This document shows positions 40,004 through 47,662 of a stretch of DNA of 64,000 nt, piece after piece. Below the pieces are notes generated by a model that saw only the letters and a list, made by a program, of their open reading frames with translations, was not told the origin of the DNA and searched no databases. Each line of letters starts with the position of its first letter. Positions within the stretch are counted from its first letter, which is position 1. The DNA comes from Rhodococcus rhodochrous (GTDB taxonomy: Bacteria; Actinomycetota; Actinomycetes; Mycobacteriales; Mycobacteriaceae), in assembly GCF_900187265.1 (NCBI RefSeq), contig NZ_LT906450.1, forward strand, positions 5,013,444 through 5,077,443, read 5' to 3'. The position numbers were made by a program, and so were the translations under genes.

Positions 40004-40788
40004 GCAGTTCGAGCACCGCCGTTCCGCCGGCGGTCGCGGCGTTGCCCGCCGACCTCGACGCCGGTCTGCGCCGACTCAAACTCGCCACCGTCCGCCGCAC
40101 CGCCGCCGAGGTCCTGCAGACCGCCAAGACCCAACGCTGGACTCCGGAGGAGGTGCTGCGCACCCTGATCGAAGCGGAGTTGGCCGCCCGCGACGCCTCC
40201 AACATCGCCGCCCGACTCAAAGCGGCCGCGTTCCCCGTCGCCAAGACCCTCGACAGTTTCATCGTCGCCGAGTCCTCCATCCCACCAGCCACATTCGACT
40301 ACCTGATCGGTTTGGAATGGGTTCGTGCCCACGCCAATCTGGCGCTGGTCGGCCCGCCGGGGACCGGAAAATCCCACACCCTGATCGGGTTGGGGATCGC
40401 GGCCGTGCACGCCGGGCACAAGGTCCGCTATTTCACCGCCGCCGACCTCGTCGAAACCCTCTACCGCGGCCTGGCCGACAACACCGTCGGCAAGACCATC
40501 GACACGCTGTTGCGGGCAGATCTGATCATCGTCGACGAGGTCGGGTTCGCGCCGCTGGACGACACCGGCACCCAGTTGCTGTTCCGACTCGTCGCCGGCG
40601 CCTACGAACGCCGATCCCTGGCGGTCGCCTCGCACTGGCCGTTCGAGCAGTGGGGCCGGTTCCTGCCCGAACACACCACCGCCGCCGGCATCCTCGACCG
40701 GCTCTTGCACCACGCCACCGTCGTGCTCACCGACGGTGAGTCCTACCGGATGCGCCAGGCCCGACACGAACGAGGTGAACGCCCCTGA
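40000..40788 (+). CDS. istB: IS21-family helper ATPase IstB
   Basis: A 262-residue AAA+ ATPase of the IstB/DnaC type: Walker A GPPGTGKSHTLIGLG, HKVRYFTAADLVETLYRG, Walker B LIIVDEVGFAPLDDTG, sensor-like LAVASHWPFEQWGRFLPE, and VLTDGESYRMRQAR. IstB assembles on target DNA and delivers it to IstA. The ATG at 40000 overlaps the istA stop by 4 bp. Confidence 0.92.
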   Translation: MSSSSTAVPPAVAALPADLDAGLRRLKLATVRRTAAEVLQTAKTQRWTPEEVLRTLIEAELAARDASNIAARLKAAAFPVAKTLDSFIVAESSIPPATFDYLIGLEWVRAHANLALVGPPGTGKSHTLIGLGIAAVHAGHKVRYFTAADLVETLYRGLADNTVGKTIDTLLRADLIIVDEVGFAPLDDTGTQLLFRLVAGAYERRSLAVASHWPFEQWGRFLPEHTTAAGILDRLLHHATVVLTDGESYRMRQARHERGERP

Positions 40789-40862
40789 CCCCAACCCCGA
40801 ACACCCACGAGGCGGGGACTTCCACCTGGCCAAGAGCGGGGACACCACGATGGCCGTTGACA

Positions 40863-41081
40863 CCCGAGCGGCCGATCATCCCTCTGGATATTACTGACGC
40901 CAGCGCAGTGCGTCCCGCCTCAGCCCAGGACTCTGGAAGAGATCGCAGGATTCAGCCGCGAGTCCACCACTCATTTGCCGACGCAGCATCCATACTCCGG
41001 GGACCAGAGCCAGCCCCGCGGGTGGCCTGGGATCCCAGTGATCCGGGGGCCGTTCCGGCAGGGCGTCTGAAGGAGAGATGA
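40863..41081 (+). pseudogene. 3' part of the ORF interrupted by the IS21 element
   Basis: In frame from CCC-GAG at 40863: PERPIIPLDITDASAVRP, DRRIQPRVHHSFADAASILRG and a stop at 41079-41081, preceded by GRLKER. The duplicated CCCGA codon phase is identical to the left half, so the original ORF (about 135 residues) can be rebuilt. Its stop lies 4 bp before the ApeA-like start, and the ApeA ribosome site (GGAGAG) is inside it, so both were probably one operon before the insertion. No known family. Confidence 0.5.
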
Positions 41082-41085
41082 GTTC

Positions 41086-42510
41086 GTGAAGGAAACAGAA
41101 CTTCTCGGGCAGTGGTGGCATCCGCGCACGCCAGATCTTCGGGTTGGCGGCATGCTGGAGTTGGACGACAACGGATTCGCATCCCTTACCGCCATTGGTG
41201 GAGTCTTTCGCGATGAGCACACCATCGGCGCACCCCGCGAGTTGACTGTGGAGCCGTCGGGTCGTGCAATGGTACTTCATGGGATAGCAGGCGGCCGCCC
41301 CGTCACCCTGATTGATTGCCTCTCGATGCGCGCCTCGGCGACGGGAGGATCGTTCACACAAACCGTTCGCCCCGGGGCGGTCCTGATCGGCATCCATCTC
41401 GACTCTGTGGACCAGAAGGTCGTGCGGGGTCTGGTTGTCGAAATCGACAACCTGACGGAGTGGTCTGCGATGCGCACGTTCACCCCTACTTTCGCGGAGG
41501 GGCAGGAGCTGACGGGATTCGAGTTTTCCTTCCCCGACCCGCAGTCGGTGAAGGTCGCTGGCACCACTGTCACGCTCAAGCCCTGTCGTTCGGGGAGCTG
41601 GTGGCCAGAGTCGTTGAGCGACGGGCGCCGATTGTGTGAGCGTGAGTGGGTGTCTGCCGTCTTCGAGTTCGATACGAACCAGGCCTGGGAAGCCGGCGTC
41701 GACGCGCCATCGGCGTTGCGGGATCTTGTCACCTTTGCTACTCGAACACCATGTGCAATCCGCAGCAGAACACTGCTTGTCGCCTCACAAGACGGCGAGA
41801 CGCAGAGAGTCGATCTAAAGGTTCGTACCAAGCCTCAGATCCGAGAGTCACGGACGACCGACGTTAACGACTACCTGTTCGACCTTTCTGTGACTTCTTT
41901 CGAAGAGATCTACCCCTCGTGGTGCGAGTTGGCTGCTCAGGCGAAGTCGGGTATGGATGTGCTGTTGTCGCTGACCTACGACCGGCCCGTGTACTACGAA
42001 AACATCCTGTTTAATGCGGGGGCCGCGGCGGAAGCCTTTCACCGCGAGTTATTCCCGGACGCTCGTACGAGCGAGTTCAGCGCCGAACAACATGAAGCAA
42101 TCATCCAGAAGATCCGAGACGCGCTGACGAAGGAAGAACGAAGTTGGGTCCTTCCGAAGCTGAGGAATCAACCTGGCCTGAAGGAACGCATGCTCGACCT
42201 CGCAGGATGTGCTGATGCGACTGCGGTCGATGAGCTGGTCACCGATCGCGAAACGTGGGCGAAGTGGCTCAAAAATGCCAGAAATGCGGTAGCTCACCTG
42301 GAACTTGCCCGGCTGGATGCGATTCCGGAGGAGCCGAGATACCGCCTTGCCGATATCACCCAAGATCTCTTGCATCTCGTGGTGCTGGCTCGACTGGGAT
42401 TCGATGCCGACGTTCAACGACGTTCGGTTCGCGAGTTCTACTGGTATCAGGCACAACAGTTCGGAGAAGCTGTAAGAGCTACTATCCGAGAAGGATCCGG
42501 CACACAGTAG
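41086..42510 (+). CDS. apeA: ApeA-like HEPN antiphage protein
   Basis: A 474-residue protein with the ApeA architecture. The N-terminal ApeA domain (residues about 1-290: LLGQWWHPRTPDLRVGGMLELDDNG at the start, TFTPTFAEGQELTGFEFSFPD) precedes a C-terminal HEPN domain (about 300-460) with the R-X4-H RNase motif RNAVAH at 399-404. ApeA was reported as a single-gene phage-defence protein whose HEPN nuclease is needed for abortive protection. GTG start at 41086; GGAGAG upstream lies in the interrupted ORF. Codon use is less GC-rich than in core genes, consistent with transfer. Loss of the upstream ORF by IS21 insertion could alter its expression. Confidence 0.78.
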   Translation: MKETELLGQWWHPRTPDLRVGGMLELDDNGFASLTAIGGVFRDEHTIGAPRELTVEPSGRAMVLHGIAGGRPVTLIDCLSMRASATGGSFTQTVRPGAVLIGIHLDSVDQKVVRGLVVEIDNLTEWSAMRTFTPTFAEGQELTGFEFSFPDPQSVKVAGTTVTLKPCRSGSWWPESLSDGRRLCEREWVSAVFEFDTNQAWEAGVDAPSALRDLVTFATRTPCAIRSRTLLVASQDGETQRVDLKVRTKPQIRESRTTDVNDYLFDLSVTSFEEIYPSWCELAAQAKSGMDVLLSLTYDRPVYYENILFNAGAAAEAFHRELFPDARTSEFSAEQHEAIIQKIRDALTKEERSWVLPKLRNQPGLKERMLDLAGCADATAVDELVTDRETWAKWLKNARNAVAHLELARLDAIPEEPRYRLADITQDLLHLVVLARLGFDADVQRRSVREFYWYQAQQFGEAVRATIREGSGTQ

Positions 42511-42516
42511 ACGCTG

Positions 42517-42789
42517 CTACTCCTCCAACACTTCACCCAGCTCTACCAGCAACACCTCTACTCGTTGCTCAAGCTTGGCGAAGATATCGTCGAGGTCCCC
42601 GAGCGACTCGTGGTCACGACGTCGGGCGGCGGTACCGCGGTCGTAGTAGTCGCGATCCAACTCGATCTCAAGCTCAACCGAGGTGTCGCTGTCGTCTTGC
42701 GGAGGAACGGGCACCACCTTCCGAACCGGAGCCCGACCGGACAGGTGCGCCTGTGGCAGGTCCCCGATAGTCGGTCCGGTCGTTTCTAG
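42517..42789 (-). pseudogene. 3' fragment of an unknown gene truncated at IS end
   Basis: About 90 coding-like residues ending with an acidic helix (DLDDIFAKLEQRVEVLLVELGEVLEE) and preceded by VPVPPQDDSDTSVELEIELDRDYYDRG. The frame has no good start; upstream it runs into an IS-type terminal repeat at 42790. Codon use is coding-like. It is convergent with apeA (7 bp between stops). I do not recognise the family. Confidence 0.4.
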
Positions 42790-42873
42790 TGTCGTCTGCC
42801 ATGAGCATGGGACCAGTTTGATCTGATTTTGCCAGGGTGATGGGACCACCTGGATTGCCAGTTATGGGACCAC
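42790..42873. repeat. Solo IS21-type terminal repeat cluster (element remnant)
   Basis: Starting TGTCGTC, three copies of ATGGGACCA (42807, 42840, 42864) alternate with two copies of TTGCCAG (42829, 42855). This alternating pattern is the same design as the IS21 ends at 38333-38425 but with different core words. No istA/istB genes accompany it, so it is probably the leftover end of another IS21-type element. Confidence 0.5.
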
Positions 42874-42901
42874 CGGCGCGCCTTGCCGGTGGTCTCGTCG
42901 T

Positions 42902-43282
42902 TTGCTCGTTCGATCGTCCGTGACAGCTCAACGAGGTCGCGGAGGTCGACAGCATGGCTTTTCGCTCGTCGCGCTGATGGCACCCGACGTCGTCCGTGCC
43001 GCCGACCCAGTGCTCCTCCCCGAGGGTGGAGCTGTCGAAGTCATCGGAAACCGCGCCGTGGCGGAGGAAACCCGCTTCTTCACCACCCGAATTCATGCGA
43101 GCATCCCGATGCACGTCAACGGCGCGCCCGCAGCGGTTATAGCCCCCGGCGGTCACCCCTTGGCAGTCATCACCTTCAGATTCGAGAACGACAAGATCAC
43201 CCGTCTCGAGATCGTTCGCCTGAAACCGACCGACGAGGTGAGCACGAGACGACCCGGTACCGAACCGGAGATGATGGGGTGA
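42902..43282 (+). pseudogene. C-terminal fragment of a SigJ-type ECF sigma factor
   Basis: From about 42955 the frame matches the SnoaL-like C-terminal domain of SigJ-type sigma factors: LVALMAPDVVRAADPVLLPEGG, IGNRAVAEETRFF, MHVNGAPAAVIAPGGHPLAVITF and FENDKITRLEIVRLKP. The sigma-2 and sigma-4 domains that should precede it are absent; upstream lies the IS-type terminal repeat. It is therefore a decapitated gene. The stop overlaps the nucleotidyltransferase start. Confidence 0.6.
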
Positions 43283-44073
43283 TGCCGAACATCGACGTGG
43301 AGCGATATCTCGAAGCCCTCGTGAAGGCCGCCCGAGATGTGCTCGGTACGGAGTTCGTCGGGGCGTACGCGGCCGGGTCACTGGCCCTGAACGCCTTCCA
43401 CGCCGGCCGAAGCGACATCGACATCGCTCTGCTCTGCCGCGACCCGCTGAGCGAACCGGTCAAGAGGGAGTTGATCGCTCGACTGCGGCACGACGCTTTG
43501 CCGTGTCCGGCTCGGGGATTGGAACTGGTGGCCTACACCGTGGCTACGGCTCGGTCGGGCACCGGAGAGCCGGGCTTCGAGGTCGAGTTGAACGACGGTC
43601 CGGCCATGGCCTTCCGGCAGACCCTTCGACCCGCAGACCGCCCGGCAATCGACGGGACGTTCTGGTACGGACTGGACCGCAGCATCCTGCACCAGAGCGG
43701 CCGAGTCCTGGCGGGACCGCCGGCCTCAGAAGCATTCGCCGAATTGGCACCTGAAAAGCTACGGGGCCTACTGGTCGACTCGCTGCGGTGGTGGATGGCG
43801 CTGCTCGGCCCGGCCGACGACCGGCCTTCGCCCGGAGCCGATGACGCGGTTCTCGGAGCTTGTCGCGCGCTGGTCCGACATCGCTACGGAAGGTGGCTGT
43901 CCAAAGTGGACGCCGGCCGATGGCTACTCGAGGCCGGCTACCAGCCGGCCGAGACGATCGAACAGTCCATCGCAGCACGCTCCGGTGAGTCGCCACCCTC
44001 GGGCCGGCAAGCACGGACGTTCCAGGAAGGCGTGTTGCGCGAACTCCTGGCCGCGACCGACCGGTCGGCATGA
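43282..44073 (+). CDS. Aminoglycoside nucleotidyltransferase-like protein (ANT(3'')/AadA type)
   Basis: A 263-residue protein with the nucleotidyltransferase signature FVGAYAAGSLALNAFHAGRSDIDIALLC (GS-x10-DxD), followed by LELVAYTVATA and a helical C-terminal domain (LVDSLRWWMALLGPADDR, GACRALVRHRYGRWLSKVDAGRWLLEAG) typical of AadA/DUF4111 proteins. These enzymes adenylylate aminoglycosides, but many chromosomal homologues have unknown substrates, so resistance is not implied. ATG at 43282 (GTG one codon earlier). It follows the broken sigma-factor gene in the IS-rich margin. The 244 bp after it show no clear gene. Confidence 0.72.
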   Translation: MPNIDVERYLEALVKAARDVLGTEFVGAYAAGSLALNAFHAGRSDIDIALLCRDPLSEPVKRELIARLRHDALPCPARGLELVAYTVATARSGTGEPGFEVELNDGPAMAFRQTLRPADRPAIDGTFWYGLDRSILHQSGRVLAGPPASEAFAELAPEKLRGLLVDSLRWWMALLGPADDRPSPGADDAVLGACRALVRHRYGRWLSKVDAGRWLLEAGYQPAETIEQSIAARSGESPPSGRQARTFQEGVLRELLAATDRSA

Positions 44074-44317
44074 CCCTCGTCCGGATCGACCCTCGTACGG
44101 CCTCGCTCTGCGTCGCGAATCTCCGGCTCGCTCGGGGCCACACGGGTTCGGTCGACGACGTCCGCGCTCTCGTTGTCGAAGTACACGATGGGAGCGCGGA
44201 ATTCCGCGATCTCGCAACGCCCCCCGATCGTTCGTAGTTCTTCGTTCCGGACCCTGTGGTCCTCGACATGATTACGGTGGTTCGTAGCCGACTGCTGTAG
44301 CCAGGAGGATTTGTCCC

Positions 44318-44746
44318 ATGAGTTCGTCCGACGACTGGAATGCGCAGGTGATTGCCGAGTTTCGGGCCAACGAAGGCCGGGTCGGCGGCAACTTCGAAGG
44401 CGCACCGATGGCGCTCCTGCACCATCGCGGTCGCAAGAGCGGTCGCGAGACGGTGACTCCTACGCTGTATCTGCCGGATCCTGAGGATGCCGCGACCATG
44501 TACGTCTTCGCGAGCAAAGGGGGTGCCCCCTCCCATCCAGCCTGGTACTACAACCTCACCACCGCGGGACGGGCAGAGGTCGAGGTCGGCACCGAGACCT
44601 TCGAGGTCACGGTAGAAGAGATCACCGGCGCCGAGCGCGACCGCATCTATGCCGAGCAGGCCCGCCGCTACCCCGGTTTCGCCGAGTACGAGGAGAAGAC
44701 CCGCGGCGTGCGGACCATTCCGGTCCTTGCTCTCCACCGAAACTGA
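44318..44746 (+). CDS. Deazaflavin (F420)-dependent nitroreductase family protein (Ddn-like)
   Basis: A 142-residue split-barrel protein: NEGRVGGNFEGAPMALLHHRGRKSGRETVTPTLYLP, FASKGGAPSHPAWYYNLTTAGRAEVEVGTETFEV and RDRIYAEQARRYPGFAEYEEKT are hallmarks of the Ddn/DUF385 family, which use F420H2 for quinone or nitro reduction. The ATG at 44318 has AGGAGG 13-8 nucleotides upstream. It is followed by two strong hairpins that separate it from the convergent Ter cluster. Confidence 0.88.
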   Translation: MSSSDDWNAQVIAEFRANEGRVGGNFEGAPMALLHHRGRKSGRETVTPTLYLPDPEDAATMYVFASKGGAPSHPAWYYNLTTAGRAEVEVGTETFEVTVEEITGAERDRIYAEQARRYPGFAEYEEKTRGVRTIPVLALHRN

Positions 44747-44804
44747 CATTCCAGTTCGACATCCCGCCCGTGAGAACCGGACACACACATTTGGGTGTCT
44801 TCGA

Positions 44805-44862
44805 CCCCGCTGAGCGGGGCCGGCACCACCGAGATCCCGCCGGCACGCGCCGACGGGATCTC
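44805..44862. terminator. Tandem hairpins, bidirectional terminator
   Basis: CCCCGC-TGA-GCGGGG (44805-44819) is followed by GAGATCCCG...CGGGATCTC (44831-44862) with an inner CGGC/GCCG extension. They lie between the Ddn-like gene and the convergent TerA-like gene, so they can terminate both. There is no U-tract, as is common in actinobacteria. Confidence 0.65.
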
Positions 44863-44904
44863 CTGTCACCGGCCACCCGGGCCGGGACGAACTCTGCGAT
44901 GGGG

Positions 44905-45567
44905 CTACTTGCGTCCTGCCTGCCACTGCATGCCCCACCCGAACGCGCGGTCGAGGTCGGACTGGCTGCCGTCGATGTACTGCACGAGACGTTCGACGGT
45001 GATGCCCTGCCCGGTGTTCTGCAGCATCGCGATCGCGCAGATGCGCGCGCTGTTGTTCGGCGAGTCCAGACGCACCTCGATCTGCGGACCCGACGGCGGG
45101 GTCAGCGTCACGACGCCGTCCACGGCAGCCCAGTTCGGCGCGCCCTCGTAGATCATCGCGAAGATCAGCACCCGCTTGAACAGTTCGGGGCGCTCGAGGT
45201 TGACGTGCATGTTCTCGCCGCCGGTGTTCGAGCCGGTGCGGTCGTCGCCGTCGAGGTGGATGTACGGCGGGGTGTTCAGCGCCCCGAAGCTGTTCCCGAG
45301 CGCCTGGATGACGCCCTTGGATCCGTCGGCAAGCTCGAACAGGCAGCCGAGGTCGAGGTCCACCCCACCGCTCGCGCCCATGAGCTTCGAGAGGAAGCCC
45401 TTCTTCGGCTGCTCACCGCGGGACCAGTTGAGGTTCACTCGCGTGACGCCCTGCCCGGACCCGGCCTTCGACAGGCTGACGGTCGGGGATTCCTTGGTGA
45501 GGTTGATCTTGCTCAGGTTGACGCCGCCGGCGTTCTGCTCGGGCTTCTTGTTGTAGTCGATGGCCAT
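44905..45567 (-). CDS. TerA/TerD-like tellurium-resistance family protein
   Basis: A 220-residue Ter protein. It has a variable Lys/Ser-rich N-terminus with GGVNLSKINLTKESPTVSLSK, then a TerD-type beta-sandwich: GGVDLDLGCLFELADGSKGVIQALG, DDRTGSNTGGENMHVNLERPELFKRVLIFAMIYEG and FGWGMQWQAGRK at the end. These domains bind Ca2+ with acidic loops (DLDLG and DGDDR). TerA-like members occur in stress operons and may scaffold at the membrane with TerC. ATG at 45567 with GAAAGGC upstream. A 21-bp hairpin separates it from the DUF475 gene. Confidence 0.82.
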   Translation of the reverse strand: MAIDYNKKPEQNAGGVNLSKINLTKESPTVSLSKAGSGQGVTRVNLNWSRGEQPKKGFLSKLMGASGGVDLDLGCLFELADGSKGVIQALGNSFGALNTPPYIHLDGDDRTGSNTGGENMHVNLERPELFKRVLIFAMIYEGAPNWAAVDGVVTLTPPSGPQIEVRLDSPNNSARICAIAMLQNTGQGITVERLVQYIDGSQSDLDRAFGWGMQWQAGRK

Positions 45568-45621
45568 GTCGAGCCTTTCGTCGGAGTGGCTGCGCGCGGT
45601 TGCGCACGGGGTACGGAAAAG

Positions 45622-45667
45622 CGATGGGAGCCCTCGATCCGAGATGTCGGATCGAGGGCTCCCATCG
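45622..45667. terminator. Perfect 21-bp hairpin between DUF475 and TerA-like genes
   Basis: CGATGGGAGCCCTCGATCCGA (45622-45642) pairs perfectly with 45647-45667 across a GATG loop. It lies between two minus-strand Ter genes, so DUF475 transcripts should stop here and the TerA-like gene needs its own promoter. No U-run. Confidence 0.75.
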
Positions 45668-45691
45668 GCATGTGATTCGAACTGTCGAAGA

Positions 45692-46798
45692 TCAGGGGAT
45701 GCTGGTCTTCACAGCATCTTCGCCTTCCCTCGCCGCGATCTTGCGGTTGCGGTAGATGCTCGAGCCGAGCGCCGCACCGATCAGGGCGACACCGACCAGG
45801 CCGGTGATGACCTCCGGCACGTGCGTGCCGATCGAGTACAGCAGGATCAGTGCCAGCGCACCGATGGCCCAGTGAGCACCGTGCTCGAGGTACACGTAAT
45901 CGGACAGCGTGCCCTTGCGCACCAGGAAGATGGTGATCGAGCGGACGAACATCGCGCCGATGAAGCCGAGGCCCAGGGCGATGATGATCGGGTCGGACGT
46001 GATGGCGAAGGCGCCGATGACGCCGTCGAACGAGAACGACGCGTCGAGCACCTCGAGGTAGAGGAACAGGAAGAAGCCTGCCTTACCGGTGGCCTTCGCG
46101 AGACCGCTCGGTCCGCCTTCGGGCTCCTCGCCCTCCTCGGGGACGTGGAACATCTCGCCGAGCCCGTTGACCGCGATGTAGGTGATCATGCCGAGCGCGC
46201 CGGCGATCATGACGGTCGAGACCTTGTCCTCGGGCGCGATGACGGTGGCCGTGATGAGCAGCAGGGCGGTGGCGACGACGACCTCGAGTTGCTCGAGCTT
46301 GCCGGCCTTCGCGAGCGGACGTTCGAGCCAGTCGAGCCACTTGATCTCGCGCTCTTCGAGGATGAAGTGCAGGAAGAGCATCAGGAGGAACATGCCGCCG
46401 AATGCCGCGATCTGCGGATGCGCGTCGGTGATCAGGGTCTCGTAGCTGGGATCCCCGTTCGGGAAGTAGGCGGCTCCGTCCGGCGGCGGATTCAACGCGA
46501 GGTCGAGTGCCGCGATGGGGCCGAGCCCGGACGCGATCCACACGATCGCGAGCGGGAACACCAAACGCATACCGAAGACGGCGATGAGGATGCCGACGGT
46601 GAGGAAGATCTTCTGCCAGAACTCGCTCATCCGGCGCAGCACGGTCGCGTTGATGACCGCGTTGTCGAACGACAGCGAAACCTCGAGGATGCCGAGGATC
46701 ACGCAGAGGAAGAGAGCTTGCGGGCCGCCGTAGAGGAACGCCACCACGAGAGATATGACGGTGACGGCCATCGACGGACCGAATATTCGCAGAACCAC
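45692..46798 (-). CDS. DUF475/TerC-like integral membrane protein
   Basis: A 368-residue protein with eight to nine helices. Acidic residues inside the helices mark the TerC superfamily: ILEVSLSFDNAVINATVL and LDASFSFDGVIGAFA, plus YLEHGAHWAIG. TerC-type proteins are thought to bind or move divalent cations and to work with TerD-family proteins. The protein is longer than TerC and of the DUF475 type. It is transcribed on the minus strand, with hairpins on both sides. Confidence 0.85.
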   Translation of the reverse strand: MVLRIFGPSMAVTVISLVVAFLYGGPQALFLCVILGILEVSLSFDNAVINATVLRRMSEFWQKIFLTVGILIAVFGMRLVFPLAIVWIASGLGPIAALDLALNPPPDGAAYFPNGDPSYETLITDAHPQIAAFGGMFLLMLFLHFILEEREIKWLDWLERPLAKAGKLEQLEVVVATALLLITATVIAPEDKVSTVMIAGALGMITYIAVNGLGEMFHVPEEGEEPEGGPSGLAKATGKAGFFLFLYLEVLDASFSFDGVIGAFAITSDPIIIALGLGFIGAMFVRSITIFLVRKGTLSDYVYLEHGAHWAIGALALILLYSIGTHVPEVITGLVGVALIGAALGSSIYRNRKIAAREGEDAVKTSIP

Positions 46799-46853
46799 GA
46801 AGCGTGGCCTTTCTAATCGGAATCAGGGCGTTGCAGGGTGGTTACTGCACATC

Positions 46854-46889
46854 GGTTCCGGCTTCGGCACTGCGACCGAAGCCGGAACC
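46854..46889. terminator. 14-bp hairpin between terD and DUF475 genes
   Basis: GGTTCCGGCTTCGG (46854-46867) and CCGAAGCCGGAACC (46876-46889) form a perfect stem with an 8-nt loop, just downstream of the minus-strand terD stop. It is a likely terminator for terD transcripts. Confidence 0.7.
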
Positions 46890-46901
46890 CGAAGAAACGA
46901 A

Positions 46902-47477
46902 CTAGACGTTGACGCCGTAGTCGCGGGCGATACCCGCGAGGCCGGACGCGTAGCCCTGGCCGATGGCGCGGAACTTCCACTCCGCACCGTTGCGGTACAG
47001 CTCGCCGAAGACCATGGCGGTCTCGGTCGAGGCGTCCTCGGACAGGTCGTAACGAGCGAGTTCGTTGCCGTTCGCGCGGTCGACGACGCGGATGTACGCG
47101 TTGCGGACCTGGCCGAACGACTGGCTGCGGGAATCGGCATCGTAGATCGAGACGGGGAAGAAGATGCTCTCGATGTTCGCCGGGACGGCAGCGAGGTCGA
47201 CGTTGATGACCTCGTCGTCGCCTTCACCCTCACCGGTGCGGTTGTCGCCGGCGTGCTCGATGGCACCGTCGGGCGACTTGAGGTTGTTGAAGAAGACGAA
47301 GTGCTGGTCGGAGACGACCTTCTTGTCGGCCCCGGTGGCGATGGCGCTGGCATCGAGGTCGAAGTCGGTGCCGGTGGTGGTGCGTACGTCCCAGCCCAGA
47401 CCGACGGACACTGCCGTCAGGTTCGGAGCTTCCTTGGTGAGGGAGACGTTTCCGCCCTTGGTCAAGCTGACGCCCAT
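46902..47477 (-). CDS. terD: TerD-family stress protein
   Basis: A 191-residue canonical Ter[83 protein letters not shown] and [34 protein letters not shown]. The DFDLDAS and GEGDDE loops bind Ca2+. TerD domains occur in tellurite, phage and colicin tolerance and in stress responses. ATG at 47477 with AAAGGA upstream. It is divergent from the large biosynthetic Ter operon, with a 185-bp shared promoter region. Confidence 0.92.
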   Translation of the reverse strand: MGVSLTKGGNVSLTKEAPNLTAVSVGLGWDVRTTTGTDFDLDASAIATGADKKVVSDQHFVFFNNLKSPDGAIEHAGDNRTGEGEGDDEVINVDLAAVPANIESIFFPVSIYDADSRSQSFGQVRNAYIRVVDRANGNELARYDLSEDASTETAMVFGELYRNGAEWKFRAIGQGYASGLAGIARDYGVNV

Positions 47478-47662
47478 GCGGGGTCCTTTCGATCGTTCCA
47501 ACGGTCGACGTACCGGTACAGGGCACGCCCGGTGTGCGTTGCTCCCCACCCTAGTTGTTGGCGTGGGGTACGCCCATATCCACTATGCCCGGTCCCGCGG
47601 ACCACTTCCGTAGCCCGCACGAACCACGGTTCCGACCGGCGGAAAGGTGACGGATCGGCCCG

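Larger units (their letters stand above)
38333..40862 (+). mobile_element. IS21-family insertion sequence with CCCGA target duplication
   Basis: A 2530-bp element with istA and istB overlapping by 4 bp. The tips are TGTC...GACA, with related inner repeats. Flanks are a perfect 5-bp direct repeat, CCCGA at 38328-38332 and 40863-40867. The short duplication and intact genes suggest a fairly recent insertion. It splits a small ORF just upstream of the ApeA-like gene. Confidence 0.92.

Noticed and set aside
42785-42983. Minus-strand frame through the IS-type repeats (66 aa) as a gene
   Set aside because: It reads through the terminal repeats, and the repeated WSH residues are just translated repeats.
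44070-44237. 55-codon frame overlapping the nucleotidyltransferase stop as ATGA
   Set aside because: The overlap is suggestive, but the sequence has no recognisable pattern and the frame is short. It may be a fragment or chance.
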